Made by a program: the position numbers and the translations under genes
Assembly (NCBI RefSeq): GCF_900187265.1
Contig: NZ_LT906450.1
Coordinates: 1,293,444 to 1,357,443 of the forward strand
Source of the DNA: Rhodococcus rhodochrous
GTDB lineage: Bacteria > Actinomycetota > Actinomycetes > Mycobacteriales > Mycobacteriaceae
Length of the DNA stretch: 64,000 nucleotides
Direction: 5' to 3'
Shown: piece after piece, positions 38,811-47,926 of the stretch
Numbering within the stretch: position 1 is the first letter of the stretch
Layout of the letters: each line of letters opens with the position of its first letter
Notes under the pieces: model-generated
Seen by the model: the letters and a program-made list of their open reading frames with translations, nothing else
Databases searched by the model: none
What the model was told of the DNA's origin: nothing

Positions 38811-39180
38811 CGCACAACTCGACGCCGGCGTGACCAGTGGTCCGGAGTGTGCGGTGCGCGGTCATCCGGCGGATCCCGCGCGCGAGCAGTTGCTCCATCG
38901 GAAGTTCCAGCGCATCGCACACGGACCGCAGCATCTCGGAGGAGGCCTCCTTGCGGCCACGTTCGACCTCCGACAGGTACTGCTTCGACATCCCGACCGT
39001 GCGGGCGACGTCCTCGAGGCTGCGGTCCTGATCGCGACGCTCGTCGCGCAGGATCTCGCCGTAGATCTGGCGGAGCAACCGGGGCTCGGTGCCGTCGGCT
39101 CCCCGCACGGGAGTCCGCGCCGACCTCGCGGCGGTGGCGAAATCGATCACGCGACCCTGCTCCGGCTCCATGCCGACCAT
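38803..39180 (-). CDS. XRE-family regulator, ClgR/PopR-like
   Basis: A 125-residue regulator. The helix-turn-helix spans about residues 47-90: ILRDERRDQDRSLEDVARTVGMSKQYLSEVERGRKEASSEMLRSVCDALE. This pattern (SxxYLSEVERGRKExSSExL) is close to ClgR and PopR, which activate clpP operons in actinobacteria. It is convergent with the clpP pair, which supports a local role. The start is uncertain (ATG at 39180 or 39171). Control of the neighbouring clpP genes is inference. Confidence 0.8.
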   Translation of the reverse strand: MVGMEPEQGRVIDFATAARSARTPVRGADGTEPRLLRQIYGEILRDERRDQDRSLEDVARTVGMSKQYLSEVERGRKEASSEMLRSVCDALELPMEQLLARGIRRMTAHRTLRTTGHAGVELCAA

Positions 39181-39313
39181 TGTGCCGTCGATCCGGCGGC
39201 ATCGGACCGGGTTCAGCCGAGGACGAACACCGCCCCGGCAGATGTGTAACGGGCCCGTAACCGCAGTTAACCGAACACATGACCTGGCGCCGATAACGTC
39301 GGCGCACCACGAC

Positions 39314-39331
39314 GTATACAGCCGTGGATAC
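39314..39331. promoter_or_regulatory. Palindromic operator-like site upstream of the ureide operon
   Basis: GTATACAGCCGTGGATAC is an imperfect palindrome (GTATnCA-N4-TGnATAC) ending 15 bp before the GTG of the first ureide gene. The same pattern occurs at 63542-63559 upstream of the purine-type permease, with 14 of 18 positions identical. A shared purine-catabolism regulator is inferred. It is not encoded between the two sites as far as I can tell. Confidence 0.6.
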
Positions 39332-39346
39332 AGGACAGGAGTTCGG

Positions 39347-40621
39347 GTGCCGACAGGATTGCACAGGCTTGCGGCTGCGCTCGACGCGCAGCTCGCGGAC
39401 ACCGACGCGGCATACGCCGCGACCTATCCCGGGACCGACGGTGCCCGCCAACCGGTGCACACCGTCTACGTCCCGGCCGACCGCTACGACGCCGGGATCG
39501 TGGCGGGGTGGGGAGTCGACGCGCTCGACGTCCTCGACACCCACATCGACGGACCCGCGGACCTCGCCGCGGTCACCGGCATCGAACCCGAACTGGCCGA
39601 GACGGTCCTCCCGCTCGTGGAGGCCAAACTGCGCACCGAACCGATCGAGGATCTGCGCATCGACTTCGAGGACGGGTTCACCCGCCCCGGCATTCCCGAG
39701 CACGAACGCGACGCCGACGAGGACGCCCACGTCGCCCGCGCCGCCGCCGAACTCGCGACCGATCCCGCCGCGACACCCTTCGTCGGCATCCGGTTCAAGT
39801 CCTTCGAGGCCGCCACCCGGCGCCGCGGCCTCCGCACGCTCGACACCTTCGTCGCCGAACTCACCGGAAAGTGTGCTCTCCCCGACGGATTCGTCGTGAC
39901 GCTGCCCAAGGTCACCGCGCCCGAACAGGTGGCCGCCATGGTGACGGTCTGCGAACACCTCGAGGCCACCTACCCCCTCGCCGCACCCCTGCGGTTCGAG
40001 ATCCAGATCGAGACGCCACAGGCGATCTGCGGACCCGACGGCACCGCGGCCGTCGCCACGATGATCCGAGCGGCCCGCGGACGCTGTTCGGGACTGCACT
40101 ACGGCACCTACGACTACTCGGCCGCGTGCGACATCGCCGCGGAGTACCAGGCGATGGACCACCCCGTCGCCGACCACGCCAAGGCCACGATGCAGGTCGC
40201 GGCAGCGGGCACCGGGGTGCGGTTGTCCGACGGGTCCACCAACCGCCTTCCCGTCGGCACCCGCGACGAGATCCGTGCGGCATGGGGACTGCACGCCCGC
40301 CTGATCGACCGGTCGCTGCGCCGCGGTTTCTACCAGGGCTGGGATCTGCACCCGGCGCAGTTGCCCACCCGCTACGCCGCGACCTTCGCGTTCTATCGCC
40401 GGTCGCTGTCCACCGCCGCGGGACGCGTCGCGGCCTATCTCGACCCGGCCCTGTCGTCGGGATATCTCGACGAACCCGCCACCGCCCGTGCTCTCGCCGC
40501 CTTTCTCCTGCGAGGAACGAGCTGCGGAGCCCTCACCGAGAAGGAAGTATGCGATCGCACCGGCACGAATCTCGACCACCTGGCCCGGCTCGCGGGTCGA
40601 CCGACGACGGTGACGCGATGA
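39347..40621 (+). CDS. DUF6986 protein (aldolase/HpcH-HpaI-like), first gene of the ureide operon
   Basis: A 424-residue protein of the family now called DUF6986, which sits beside allantoinase and allantoicase genes in actinobacteria. Segments such as EDLRIDFEDGF, FEIQIETPQAI and HYGTYDYSAAC resemble the metal/oxoacid site of HpcH/HpaI and malate-synthase-like enzymes. A role in glyoxylate handling after ureidoglycolate cleavage is plausible but not shown. The GTG at 39347 follows AGGAG by 6 nt. It overlaps allB by 4 bp. Confidence 0.8.
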   Translation: MPTGLHRLAAALDAQLADTDAAYAATYPGTDGARQPVHTVYVPADRYDAGIVAGWGVDALDVLDTHIDGPADLAAVTGIEPELAETVLPLVEAKLRTEPIEDLRIDFEDGFTRPGIPEHERDADEDAHVARAAAELATDPAATPFVGIRFKSFEAATRRRGLRTLDTFVAELTGKCALPDGFVVTLPKVTAPEQVAAMVTVCEHLEATYPLAAPLRFEIQIETPQAICGPDGTAAVATMIRAARGRCSGLHYGTYDYSAACDIAAEYQAMDHPVADHAKATMQVAAAGTGVRLSDGSTNRLPVGTRDEIRAAWGLHARLIDRSLRRGFYQGWDLHPAQLPTRYAATFAFYRRSLSTAAGRVAAYLDPALSSGYLDEPATARALAAFLLRGTSCGALTEKEVCDRTGTNLDHLARLAGRPTTVTR

Positions 40622-41970
40622 CCACCGTGATCCGCGCGCGACGTGCCGTGGTGGGGGACGAGGAAGGCAGCTGCGCCGTCCATGTGCGCGACGGCCGCAT
40701 CGTCGCGATCGAGGAATACGACGGTGCCGTTCCGGCCGATGCGCGGGAGATCGTCCTCGCCGACGACGAGGTGCTGCTCCCCGGCCTGGTGGACACGCAC
40801 GTCCACGTCAACGAACCCGGCCGCACCGAATGGGAGGGCTTCGCGACGGCGACACGTGCCGCCGCGGCCGGGGGAGTGACGACGATCGTCGACATGCCCC
40901 TCAACTCCATTCCGTCCACCGTCGACGTGGCGGCCCTCGAGGTGAAGCAGAAGGTCGCGGCCGAGCAGGTCACCGTCGACGTCGGATTCTGGGGCGGTGC
41001 GATCCCCGGCAATCTTGCCGATCTCGAACCGCTCTGGGACGCAGGGGTGTACGGCTTCAAGTGCTTCCTCGCGTATTCGGGTCTCGACGAGTACCCGCCG
41101 CTGGACCGCGAGCAGATGATCGAGGCGATGCGCGTGATCGCCGGCTTCGGTGGCCTGCTCATCGTGCACGCCGAGGACGGGCCGACCCTCGACGCTCAGG
41201 ACCCGCCGGCCGGACCCCGCTACGACGACTTCCTGTACTCGCGACCACCGGTCGCCGAGTCCCGCGCTGTCGCCCAGGTCATCGACGGCGCGCGACAGAC
41301 CGGATGCCGCGTGCACATCCTGCACCTGTCGGACGCGGGAAGCCTTCCGCTCGTCGCCGCAGCGAAGGCCGAGGGCCTGCCCGTCACCGCGGAGACCTGC
41401 CCGCACTACCTGTCGCTGTTCAGCGAGGAGATCCTCGACGGCTCCACACATTTCAAGTGCTGTCCGCCGATCCGTGAGGCCCGCAACCGGGAAGCGCTGT
41501 GGCGCGGCCTGGCCGACGGCACACTCGACTGCATCGTCTCCGATCACTCGCCGTGTCTGCCGGAACTGAAGAAGTTCGTCACCGGCGACTTCGGTGAGGC
41601 ATGGGGCGGAATCTCGTCGCTGCAACTCGGACTGCCCATCGTGTGGTCGGAGGCGCGCAAGCGCGGGCACACACTCGTCGACGTGGTGCGCTGGATGGCC
41701 GGCCGCACCGCCGACCTCGTTGGCCTGGCCGACCGCGGTGCGATCGCCGTGGGCAACAGTGCCGATCTGTGTGTCTTCGCGCCCGACGACGCCTTCGTCG
41801 TCTTCCCGGAGCGGCTGCACCACCGCAACGCCGTGACGCCCTACGCCGAACGCGCGCTGGCCGGGGTCGTGCGGCAGACCTGGCTCGCCGGTGAACCGCT
41901 CACCGTCACCCTCGGCGCCACCGACCCCGCACCGCGTGGTGCGTTGCTCTCCCGAAAGGAAAACCGTTGA
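40618..41970 (+). CDS. allB: Allantoinase
   Basis: A 450-residue cyclic amidohydrolase hydrolysing allantoin to allantoate. The metal motif is GLVDTHVHVNEPGRTEWEGF (about residues 57-76). The carbamylated Lys lies in YGFKCFLAYSG. Further His ligands occur in LIVHAEDG and VHILHLSDA, with Asp in IVSDHSPC. Length and spacing fit AllB. The ATG overlaps the DUF6986 stop and the 3' end overlaps alc (TTGA). Confidence 0.95.
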   Translation: MTTVIRARRAVVGDEEGSCAVHVRDGRIVAIEEYDGAVPADAREIVLADDEVLLPGLVDTHVHVNEPGRTEWEGFATATRAAAAGGVTTIVDMPLNSIPSTVDVAALEVKQKVAAEQVTVDVGFWGGAIPGNLADLEPLWDAGVYGFKCFLAYSGLDEYPPLDREQMIEAMRVIAGFGGLLIVHAEDGPTLDAQDPPAGPRYDDFLYSRPPVAESRAVAQVIDGARQTGCRVHILHLSDAGSLPLVAAAKAEGLPVTAETCPHYLSLFSEEILDGSTHFKCCPPIREARNREALWRGLADGTLDCIVSDHSPCLPELKKFVTGDFGEAWGGISSLQLGLPIVWSEARKRGHTLVDVVRWMAGRTADLVGLADRGAIAVGNSADLCVFAPDDAFVVFPERLHHRNAVTPYAERALAGVVRQTWLAGEPLTVTLGATDPAPRGALLSRKENR

Positions 41971-42935
41971 CCGAAGCAGATTTCCTGCAACTACCCGATC
42001 TCGCCGCGCGATCGCTGGGCGGGGCCGTCGTGTTCGCGAACGACGAGTTCTTCGCGAGTCGCGAGAACCTGATCTCGCCGGGTGCACCCGATTTCGATCC
42101 GTCCGAGTTCGGGCACAAGGGAAAGGTGTACGACGGGTGGGAGACCCGGCGTCGCCGCGAACCCGGGCACGACTTCGCGGTGGTCCGGCTCGGCGTTCCC
42201 GGTGTCGTCGAGGGCGTCGTGATCGACACCGCCTGGTTCACGGGCAACTACCCGCCCTTCGCGTCCGTCGACGGGGTGGACCTCGTCGGCTACCCGACCG
42301 ATCAGGAGTTGCTGGACGCGCCGTGGGAACCGGTCCTCGAGCGCGTGGCCCTGAAGGGCGACACCGCGAACGCCTTCGCGGTGGACGACGATCGGCGCTG
42401 GACGCACCTGCGCCTGAACATCTTTCCCGACGGCGGTGTGGCCCGCTTCCGGGTGCACGGACATGCGCGCCCGGACCCGGCCTTCCTCACGGGCACGATC
42501 GATCTCGCAGCCCTCGAGAACGGTGGCGACGTCGTCGCGTGCTCGAACCGTTTCTATTCGTCGCCGCGCAACATCATCGGCCTCGGTCGCTCGCGGCACA
42601 TGGGGGAGGGCTGGGAGAACGCCCGGCGCCGCGACGACGGCAACGACTACGTGGTGATCCGTCTCGCCGGGCCGGGCTGCGTCGACCACGTCGAGATCGA
42701 CACCTCCTATTTCGTCGGCAACGCACCGGGAGCGGCGCGCCTGAGCGGAATCCCCAGCGGGGACGCGATGTCCGACGAATCGTCCTGGGCCGAACTCGTG
42801 CCGCGGACCGCACTGCTGCCGGACTGCCGGCATCGTTTCCGCGTCGATTCGCCGACGCCGGTGGAGTTCGTGCGGCTCGACGTCTATCCCGACGGCGGCA
42901 TCGCCCGTCTGCGCGTGAGCGGACGATTGACCTGA
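41967..42935 (+). CDS. alc: Allantoicase
   Basis: A 322-residue allantoicase converting allantoate to ureidoglycolate and urea. It shows the two-domain repeat of the family: GWETRRRREPGHDFAVVRLG with VVIDTAWFTGNYPP in the first half, and GWENARRRDDGNDYVVIRLAG with VEIDTSYFVGNAPG in the second. The TTG start at 41967 overlaps the allantoinase stop and has AAAGGA upstream. It is the last gene of the operon. Confidence 0.95.
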   Translation: MTEADFLQLPDLAARSLGGAVVFANDEFFASRENLISPGAPDFDPSEFGHKGKVYDGWETRRRREPGHDFAVVRLGVPGVVEGVVIDTAWFTGNYPPFASVDGVDLVGYPTDQELLDAPWEPVLERVALKGDTANAFAVDDDRRWTHLRLNIFPDGGVARFRVHGHARPDPAFLTGTIDLAALENGGDVVACSNRFYSSPRNIIGLGRSRHMGEGWENARRRDDGNDYVVIRLAGPGCVDHVEIDTSYFVGNAPGAARLSGIPSGDAMSDESSWAELVPRTALLPDCRHRFRVDSPTPVEFVRLDVYPDGGIARLRVSGRLT

Positions 42936-42999
42936 GACAGACCTGACGAACGTATTACCCAGGTGACGACGGTGTTCGGCGTCACCGCCGAAGAAGCGG

Positions 43000-43035
43000 G
43001 CCCACCGCGCTACGACGAACCGTTGCGCGGTGGGC
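43000..43035 (-). terminator. Hairpin over the 3' end of the whiB-like gene
   Basis: GCCCACCGCGC (43000-43010) pairs perfectly with GCGCGGTGGGC (43025-43035) around a 14-nt loop that includes the stop codon at 43010-43012. It is placed to end the long leftward catabolic transcript, and perhaps also the rightward ureide transcript. Confidence 0.6.
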
Positions 43036-43348
43036 AGAAGCCGGACCGGTGTGGGCTGTGCGTGTCACGTCCGGTCGACCGGCGCACCGCTCTTCGGCGA
43101 GCGTGCTCCGTCATGGCGCCCCAGATGCCGTGTGTTTCTCCGGCGGCGAGCGCATAATCGCCGCACTCTCCACGAACACTGCAGCTCATGCAGATACTGC
43201 ATGCCAGCTGCTCCCGACGCGCTCGTGCACCTCGGGTTTCGACTTCGGGTGAAAAGAACATCTCCGCGCCGTAGAACCGGCAGAGCGCCCGACTCTGCCA
43301 GTCCCAGGCGTGTCCGTCGAGACTCCCGTGCGACAGGCGTTTTCCCAT
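43010..43348 (-). CDS. WhiB-family iron-sulfur transcriptional regulator
   Basis: A 112-residue WhiB-like protein. The cluster ligands are the Cys in RALCR and the C-X2-C-X5-C set within SICMSCSVRGEC, followed by the G(I/V)WG turn GIWGAMTEHAR and a basic C-terminal tail (RRRAVRRSTGR). An additional Cys precedes the set (LACS). WhiB proteins bind sigma A and sense redox state or nitric oxide. The ATG at 43348 is weakly supported and a TTG at 43360 is possible. It begins only 18 bp after the ACMS decarboxylase stop, co-oriented with it. Confidence 0.85.
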   Translation of the reverse strand: MGKRLSHGSLDGHAWDWQSRALCRFYGAEMFFSPEVETRGARARREQLACSICMSCSVRGECGDYALAAGETHGIWGAMTEHARRRAVRRSTGRDTHSPHRSGFCPPRNGSS

Positions 43349-43366
43349 CGCTTTCGACAACCCGAC

Positions 43367-44362
43367 TCAACTCAGCCCGAGGAACCGCATTGCATTCTCG
43401 TGCTCGATCATGGCGCGGGCCTCGGGCGTCAGGAACTCACTCTTTCGAACCACGCTTCCCACCGGTCGCTCGCCGAGGGGATACGGATAGTCGCTACCGA
43501 CGAGCACCCGTTCGGAACCCATCGTATCGACGAGGAGTCGAAGGGCGCGCTCGTCGAATACGACGGAATCGACGTAGAACCGGTCCACATATCGGGAGGG
43601 TGGTTCGGCCGACGTGCCGATGATGTCGTGGCGGCGGTGCCACGCGTTGTCGACGCGACCGAGCCAGAATGCGAAGGACCCACCGCCATGAGCGAACGCG
43701 ATTCGCAGACTCTCGTCGATCCGGTCGAATCCTCCGCCCAGAATGAGCGAGAGAATCGACAAGTGGGTCTCGGCCGGCATTCCTGCGAGCCACTGAGCCA
43801 TCCACCGGTCCAAGCGTGGTGAGCTTGCCATGTCCCACGGATGCACGAACACCGGAACCGACAGCGAGGCGCAGTGCTGCAGGAAGGTCACGATCCCTTC
43901 GCTGTCGAGATCGCGATCACCGACGTGATTACCGATCTCGACGCCGCGGTGCCCATTTTCGACACACCGTTCCAGTTCGCGGCATGCGGCATCCGTGTCC
44001 TGCAGGGGGACTTGGCAGAACGGAACGAGCCGATCCGGTGCCGGTTCGACGATCGTGAGAGCCAGGTCGTTGAAGATGCGCGCGATCCGCTCGGCTTCTT
44101 CGGGCGTACGTCCGTAATTGAAGAAAGCGGGGGTGGGGGAGACGACCTGTGCCCGGACACCGTCCGCATCCATGTCACGCAGTCGCACTTCGTAATCCCA
44201 CGCATCGGACTGGATACGGCGGAACTCACGCGTACCCATCATGATGATTGCGTCGGATTCGCTTTCGACCCGAAGCCACGGTGCGTCGACCCCGGCGTCG
44301 GCACTCAGGTCGGGCCACCCCTTCGGAACGTAATGGGTGTGTACGTCGATGATGTCGCTCAT
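43367..44362 (-). CDS. nbaD: 2-Amino-3-carboxymuconate-6-semialdehyde decarboxylase (ACMSD)
   Basis: A 331-residue metal-dependent decarboxylase of the amidohydrolase superfamily, removing CO2 from ACMS to give 2-aminomuconate semialdehyde. Zinc ligands fit bacterial ACMSD: His8 and His10 (DVHTHYVPKGW), His174 (VFVHPWDM), His225 (AHGGG) and Asp291 (GSDYPYPLG). It starts 1 nt after the 3-hydroxyanthranilate dioxygenase stop with AAAGGG upstream. Adjacent pathway genes make the assignment firm. Confidence 0.93.
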   Translation of the reverse strand: MSDIIDVHTHYVPKGWPDLSADAGVDAPWLRVESESDAIIMMGTREFRRIQSDAWDYEVRLRDMDADGVRAQVVSPTPAFFNYGRTPEEAERIARIFNDLALTIVEPAPDRLVPFCQVPLQDTDAACRELERCVENGHRGVEIGNHVGDRDLDSEGIVTFLQHCASLSVPVFVHPWDMASSPRLDRWMAQWLAGMPAETHLSILSLILGGGFDRIDESLRIAFAHGGGSFAFWLGRVDNAWHRRHDIIGTSAEPPSRYVDRFYVDSVVFDERALRLLVDTMGSERVLVGSDYPYPLGERPVGSVVRKSEFLTPEARAMIEHENAMRFLGLS

Positions 44363-44363
44363 G

Positions 44364-44882
44364 TCATCCCTTTCCGGGATGCAGTGCGCCGCAGGTACTG
44401 CAGGTCCGCGCGGTCTCGTCGTTGTAGAAATCGACGAAGACGGGCGGCAGGTCCGCAACGATGTCACGTACCTGCAGTTCGACTTCGTGGATGAGAGCAT
44501 CGCACTCGAGGCAGTACCACTGAAACTTCTCGAGTGTTCCTTCGCGCCGTACACGCTCGATTACGAGTCCGATGCCTTCGGTGGGACGCTGAGGCGAATG
44601 GGGGATGTTTCCGGGGAGCAGCCAGGATTCGCCCTCGCGGATGTGCACCGCGCGAGTGCCCTCCTCGGTCATGACATTGACGTGGATATCGCCTTCGATC
44701 TGGAAGAACCACTCCTCGTATGGATCCACGTGGTAGTCGGTGCGCTGGTTGGGGCCACCGATGACCTGCACGATGAAGTCGTCCCCGAGAGCCATGGTCT
44801 GGTTGTTCACCGGCGGAGCGAGGAGGTGCCGGTTGTCGGCGATCCACTTGTGGAAGTCGATGACGGGCGGAATGGTTGTCAT
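44364..44882 (-). CDS. nbaC: 3-Hydroxyanthranilate 3,4-dioxygenase
   Basis: A 172-residue cupin dioxygenase opening 3-hydroxyanthranilate to ACMS. The iron ligands fall at the numbers known for the Cupriavidus enzyme: His51, Glu57 and His95, with substrate-binding Arg47 and Arg99. The bacterial rubredoxin-like second iron site is complete (Cys124, Cys127, Cys161, Cys164). Within the operon it follows the RidA gene by 16 bp and precedes ACMSD by 1 nt. Confidence 0.95.
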   Translation of the reverse strand: MTTIPPVIDFHKWIADNRHLLAPPVNNQTMALGDDFIVQVIGGPNQRTDYHVDPYEEWFFQIEGDIHVNVMTEEGTRAVHIREGESWLLPGNIPHSPQRPTEGIGLVIERVRREGTLEKFQWYCLECDALIHEVELQVRDIVADLPPVFVDFYNDETARTCSTCGALHPGKG

Positions 44883-44898
44883 GGCGTTCTCTTTCGGT

Positions 44899-45327
44899 TC
44901 AGTGGTGACGGGCGCCAGGTAGGTGGGCTACTGCTTGCATCTCGATGAGCAGGTGCGGATGGGGCAGCTGGTGCACTGCCACGGTCGTCCGTGTCGGGCC
45001 TCCTTCGTCGAGCATTTCGGCGTAAACCTCGTTGTATCCGCCGAAGTCGTTCATCGACACGAGGTAGGTGGTGACCTGGACGAGGTCTGTGAGCTCGGCC
45101 CCGACCTCCGCGAGAATTGCCTGGATATTGCTGATGACCGCGCGCGTCTGGGCGCGGATATCAAGGCGTGTCGTGCCCATCTCGTCTACCTCCACACCTA
45201 TGAAAGTGTTGTCGGGCCGACGAGAACTGGTGCCGGAGACGTAAACGAAATCGCCGGCGACCTTGACGTGGGGGAATCTACCCCGAGGTGTGGCGAGCCC
45301 CTCGATCACTCGTGCGTTCCCGGTCAT
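44899..45327 (-). CDS. RidA-family deaminase, probable 2-aminomuconate deaminase
   Basis: A 142-residue YjgF/YER057c/UK114 protein. [16 protein letters not shown] and the C-terminal Arg/Glu block [22 protein letters not shown] carry the enamine-binding residues. In 2-nitrobenzoate and tryptophan (nba/amn-type) clusters a RidA homologue converts 2-aminomuconate to 4-oxalocrotonate and ammonia. Here it is flanked by the same partners. The ATG overlaps the preceding stop (ATGA). Confidence 0.85.
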   Translation of the reverse strand: MTGNARVIEGLATPRGRFPHVKVAGDFVYVSGTSSRRPDNTFIGVEVDEMGTTRLDIRAQTRAVISNIQAILAEVGAELTDLVQVTTYLVSMNDFGGYNEVYAEMLDEGGPTRTTVAVHQLPHPHLLIEMQAVAHLPGARHH

Positions 45328-46094
45328 GCGATTCCCCTCAGGCTCACGGTTCCCAAACCTTCCACTTCACATTCGACGCTGCCTGTCGTCAGCGGTGTTG
45401 CCGTAGTTGCGGCTCCGGCCAGCACCACATACCCGGCGCGCAACGGAATCCGCCGACGTCGTGCGATTTCCAACAACTCGCGGACGGCATTGGCCGGGTC
45501 GTCGAGGACAGCGTTCGTCGAGCCTTCCACGACGGTGCCGGACGTGGAGAGGCGGACAGCGCGATTGCTGACATCCTGCAGCGGACGCCACCGGCCGATG
45601 ACATAAGCTGCTGCGGAGGTGTTGTCCGCCACCACGTCGGTGTAGGTGAAACGGAAATCCCGATAGCGTGAATCGATGATCTCCATCGCGGGAGCGACAG
45701 CATCTACGTATGCGGCAATATCCGGCACAGGTCCGTCGAAGTCGATATCGGCGGAGATGCGGTACGCGATCTCGGGTTCGATCTTCGGGTGGATGAAGCG
45801 CGAGAGGTCTACGCTCTCGCCGTCGGCGACCTCCATGGCGTCCGTGAGTCGCCCGACGATGACCTCCGATACGCCCATCTGGGCCATCTTCGCTCGGCTG
45901 GTGAAGCCGAGTTTGACCCCGACCAGATTCTCTCCCCGTGCACATCGGCGGGCGACGAGTTCTTCCTGGATTGCGTAGGCGGCGTCGACGTCGATGTCGA
46001 TGTCGTCTGCCAAGCTGTTCGTTTCGATCCGGTCCTGCTCAGCCGAGTCCAGGCGGGCGGCCAGCTCTGTGACAGTGTCCGTGGCCATGTTCAT
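45324..46094 (-). CDS. 4-Oxalocrotonate decarboxylase / 2-keto-4-pentenoate hydratase family
   Basis: A 256-residue member of the hydratase/decarboxylase family (MhpD/DmpH). [26 protein letters not shown], the metal-binding Glu pair in [12 protein letters not shown], and [12 protein letters not shown] with [13 protein letters not shown] match it. Given the aminomuconate deaminase next to it, decarboxylation of 4-oxalocrotonate to 2-oxopent-4-enoate is the likelier role. The ATG at 46094 has AAGGA 7 nt upstream. Aldolase and acetaldehyde dehydrogenase genes to finish the route are not in the window. Confidence 0.85.
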   Translation of the reverse strand: MNMATDTVTELAARLDSAEQDRIETNSLADDIDIDVDAAYAIQEELVARRCARGENLVGVKLGFTSRAKMAQMGVSEVIVGRLTDAMEVADGESVDLSRFIHPKIEPEIAYRISADIDFDGPVPDIAAYVDAVAPAMEIIDSRYRDFRFTYTDVVADNTSAAAYVIGRWRPLQDVSNRAVRLSTSGTVVEGSTNAVLDDPANAVRELLEIARRRRIPLRAGYVVLAGAATTATPLTTGSVECEVEGLGTVSLRGIA

Positions 46095-46122
46095 GTGGTT
46101 GTCCTTCATCGATGATTCTCGG

Positions 46123-47598
46123 TCACAGTTGCACGCAGATATTGGTCGGTTCGGAATAGAAGTGGAGTGAGGACTCACCCCCCTCTCGTCCGATCCCCGA
46201 GAGTCCCATCCCGCCGAACGGAGATCGAAGTTCGCGGGTGAACCAGGTGTTGACCCACGAGATGCCCACGTGCATCTTCTGGGCGACGCGGTGGCCTCGA
46301 CGGAGGTCGTTCGTCCACACGGCTGATGCGAGCCCGTATTCCGTATCGTTCGCGAGTGCGATCGCTTCGTCTTCGGTGTCGAACGGTACGAGTGCTGCCA
46401 CGGGACCGAAAATCTCTTCTCGGAGTACGCGGTCGGTGTTCGTCAGCCCGGTCCACAGTGTCGGTTCGATCCAGGATCCGCCGTCGAGGTCCGGTCCGAG
46501 CTCGGGAATGCCGCCCCCGGTCAGTACCTTCGCTCCGGATTCCTCGGCGAGCCGGAGATACCCGAGGATCTTGTCCCGGTGCCCCTGGGAGATCAGCGGA
46601 CCGGTCGTCGTGTTCGGATCGTTGGGGTCGCCGAGTCGAAGACTCTCGGCGCGTTCGGCGAGTCCGGCCGCAATGTCGTCGAAGATTGCCCGTTGGACGT
46701 ACACCCTCTCGGTGCACAGACATACCTGACCGGTATTGGTGAAGATCGACTTTGCCAGCCCGGTCACTGCTTCGTCGATGTTCACATCGTCGAATACGAT
46801 TGCGGCGTTCTTTCCGCCGAGTTCGAACGAGACCGGACGAACTCGGGGTGCGACCGTTTTCATCACGTGGGCACCGGTCGCAGACGATCCGGTGAAGGTG
46901 ACACCGTCGATGCCCGGATGGGTGGTCAGATACTCACCCGCCGAGTCGGCGCCGAAGCCGTGCACGACGTTGTAGGCACCGGCGGGCAGGCCGGCTTCGG
47001 CAAGCACCTCGGCGAGAAGTGTTGCCGTCGAGGGTGTTTCCTCGCTCGGTTTGACCACGATCGCATTTCCGCATGCGAGTGCGGGTGCGACCTTCCACGT
47101 CAGCAGGAGCAGTGGGAGATTCCACGGCACGATTACGGCCACGACGCCGAGTGGCTTGCGGACAGCGTAATTGAGGGCTTGTCTTCCGCCTGCAAAATCG
47201 GTGAGGAAGGACTCCTGGCCGGCGGCTGCGACGATGTCGGCGAAGGTGCGGAAATTCACGATCGCCCGAGTGACGTCCAGTTCCCGGGCCTGGGTGAGAG
47301 GCTTTCCGGTATCGGATATTTCGGCGGCGACGAACTCGTCGAACCGTTCTTCGATCCGATCGGCGACCCGACGTAGGAGCGCGGTGCGCTCTCGCACGGG
47401 AGTGTCGGCCCAGCCGCGATCCAGGGCGCGGCGCGCCGCGGTGACCGCACGGTCGACGAGAGGGCGGTCTGCCTCGTGGACTCGGGCGACGATCCGGCCT
47501 GTCGAGGGGTCGATCTGATCGAACCCGCGTCGGGAATCGGGTTCGACGAACTCGCCGTCGACGAAATTGCGAATCCAACCGTCATGGATGGGTTTCAT
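46123..47598 (-). CDS. nbaE: 2-Aminomuconate-6-semialdehyde dehydrogenase
   Basis: A 491-residue aldehyde dehydrogenase with all hallmark residues: Asn160 (VPWNLPL), Lys183, Glu259 (ELGGKN), Cys293 (GQVC) and the EIFGP Glu. The C-terminal SPFGGMGLSGIGREGG matches hydroxymuconic/aminomuconic semialdehyde dehydrogenases. It is the first gene of the left module. A GAGGA site precedes the ATG at 47598. A LysR-type box lies 50 bp upstream. Confidence 0.9.
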   Translation of the reverse strand: MKPIHDGWIRNFVDGEFVEPDSRRGFDQIDPSTGRIVARVHEADRPLVDRAVTAARRALDRGWADTPVRERTALLRRVADRIEERFDEFVAAEISDTGKPLTQARELDVTRAIVNFRTFADIVAAAGQESFLTDFAGGRQALNYAVRKPLGVVAVIVPWNLPLLLLTWKVAPALACGNAIVVKPSEETPSTATLLAEVLAEAGLPAGAYNVVHGFGADSAGEYLTTHPGIDGVTFTGSSATGAHVMKTVAPRVRPVSFELGGKNAAIVFDDVNIDEAVTGLAKSIFTNTGQVCLCTERVYVQRAIFDDIAAGLAERAESLRLGDPNDPNTTTGPLISQGHRDKILGYLRLAEESGAKVLTGGGIPELGPDLDGGSWIEPTLWTGLTNTDRVLREEIFGPVAALVPFDTEDEAIALANDTEYGLASAVWTNDLRRGHRVAQKMHVGISWVNTWFTRELRSPFGGMGLSGIGREGGESSLHFYSEPTNICVQL

Positions 47599-47926
47599 GC
47601 TTCAATCCTCAGTTCTCGAACGATTACGGACAAATGCCAATCACGTGATTGCTATGCCCATCTTGTAATAGCAATGGAGAGGGGTCGCAGCCTTTGCTCT
47701 TTGTCGACGACGCGACCGATCCGTTGGCCGAGTGCAGAAGTCGCACCGCACGAGGACATCCCGGGTCGGACCGATGCCATCGACCGGGCACTCCGACACG
47801 ACGAGGAGGCGTCGTCACTGCAAATCGGTCCCGAGGGCTCGGATGCGCTTGTGTCGTCGGCCCGGTTCATCTCGAAATCGGTTCCTGGACAACGGTTGAC
47901 CTGTCACCGGAAAGAAGTTGCGTGCT
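47599..47926. promoter_or_regulatory. Promoter region of the 3-hydroxyanthranilate operon
   Basis: This 328-bp region lies between the MDR oxidoreductase stop and the nbaE start. The part nearest nbaE holds the LysR-type box and the palindrome CAATCACGTGATTG (47638-47651), which overlaps the box by four bases. The remaining 240 bp has weak open frames on both strands that match no family I recognise. It may be a decayed gene remnant. Confidence 0.5.
47648..47675. promoter_or_regulatory. LysR-type operator box upstream of nbaE
   Basis: ATTGCTAT (47648-47655) and ATAGCAAT (47668-47675) are perfect complements separated by 12 bp. Read toward nbaE the core is TAT-TACAnnnTGGnn-ATA. The same core and spacing occurs at 62202-62225 in front of the cyclase gene, at nearly the same distance from its start codon. 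The divergent LysR at 62268 is the obvious candidate binder. Confidence 0.7.
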
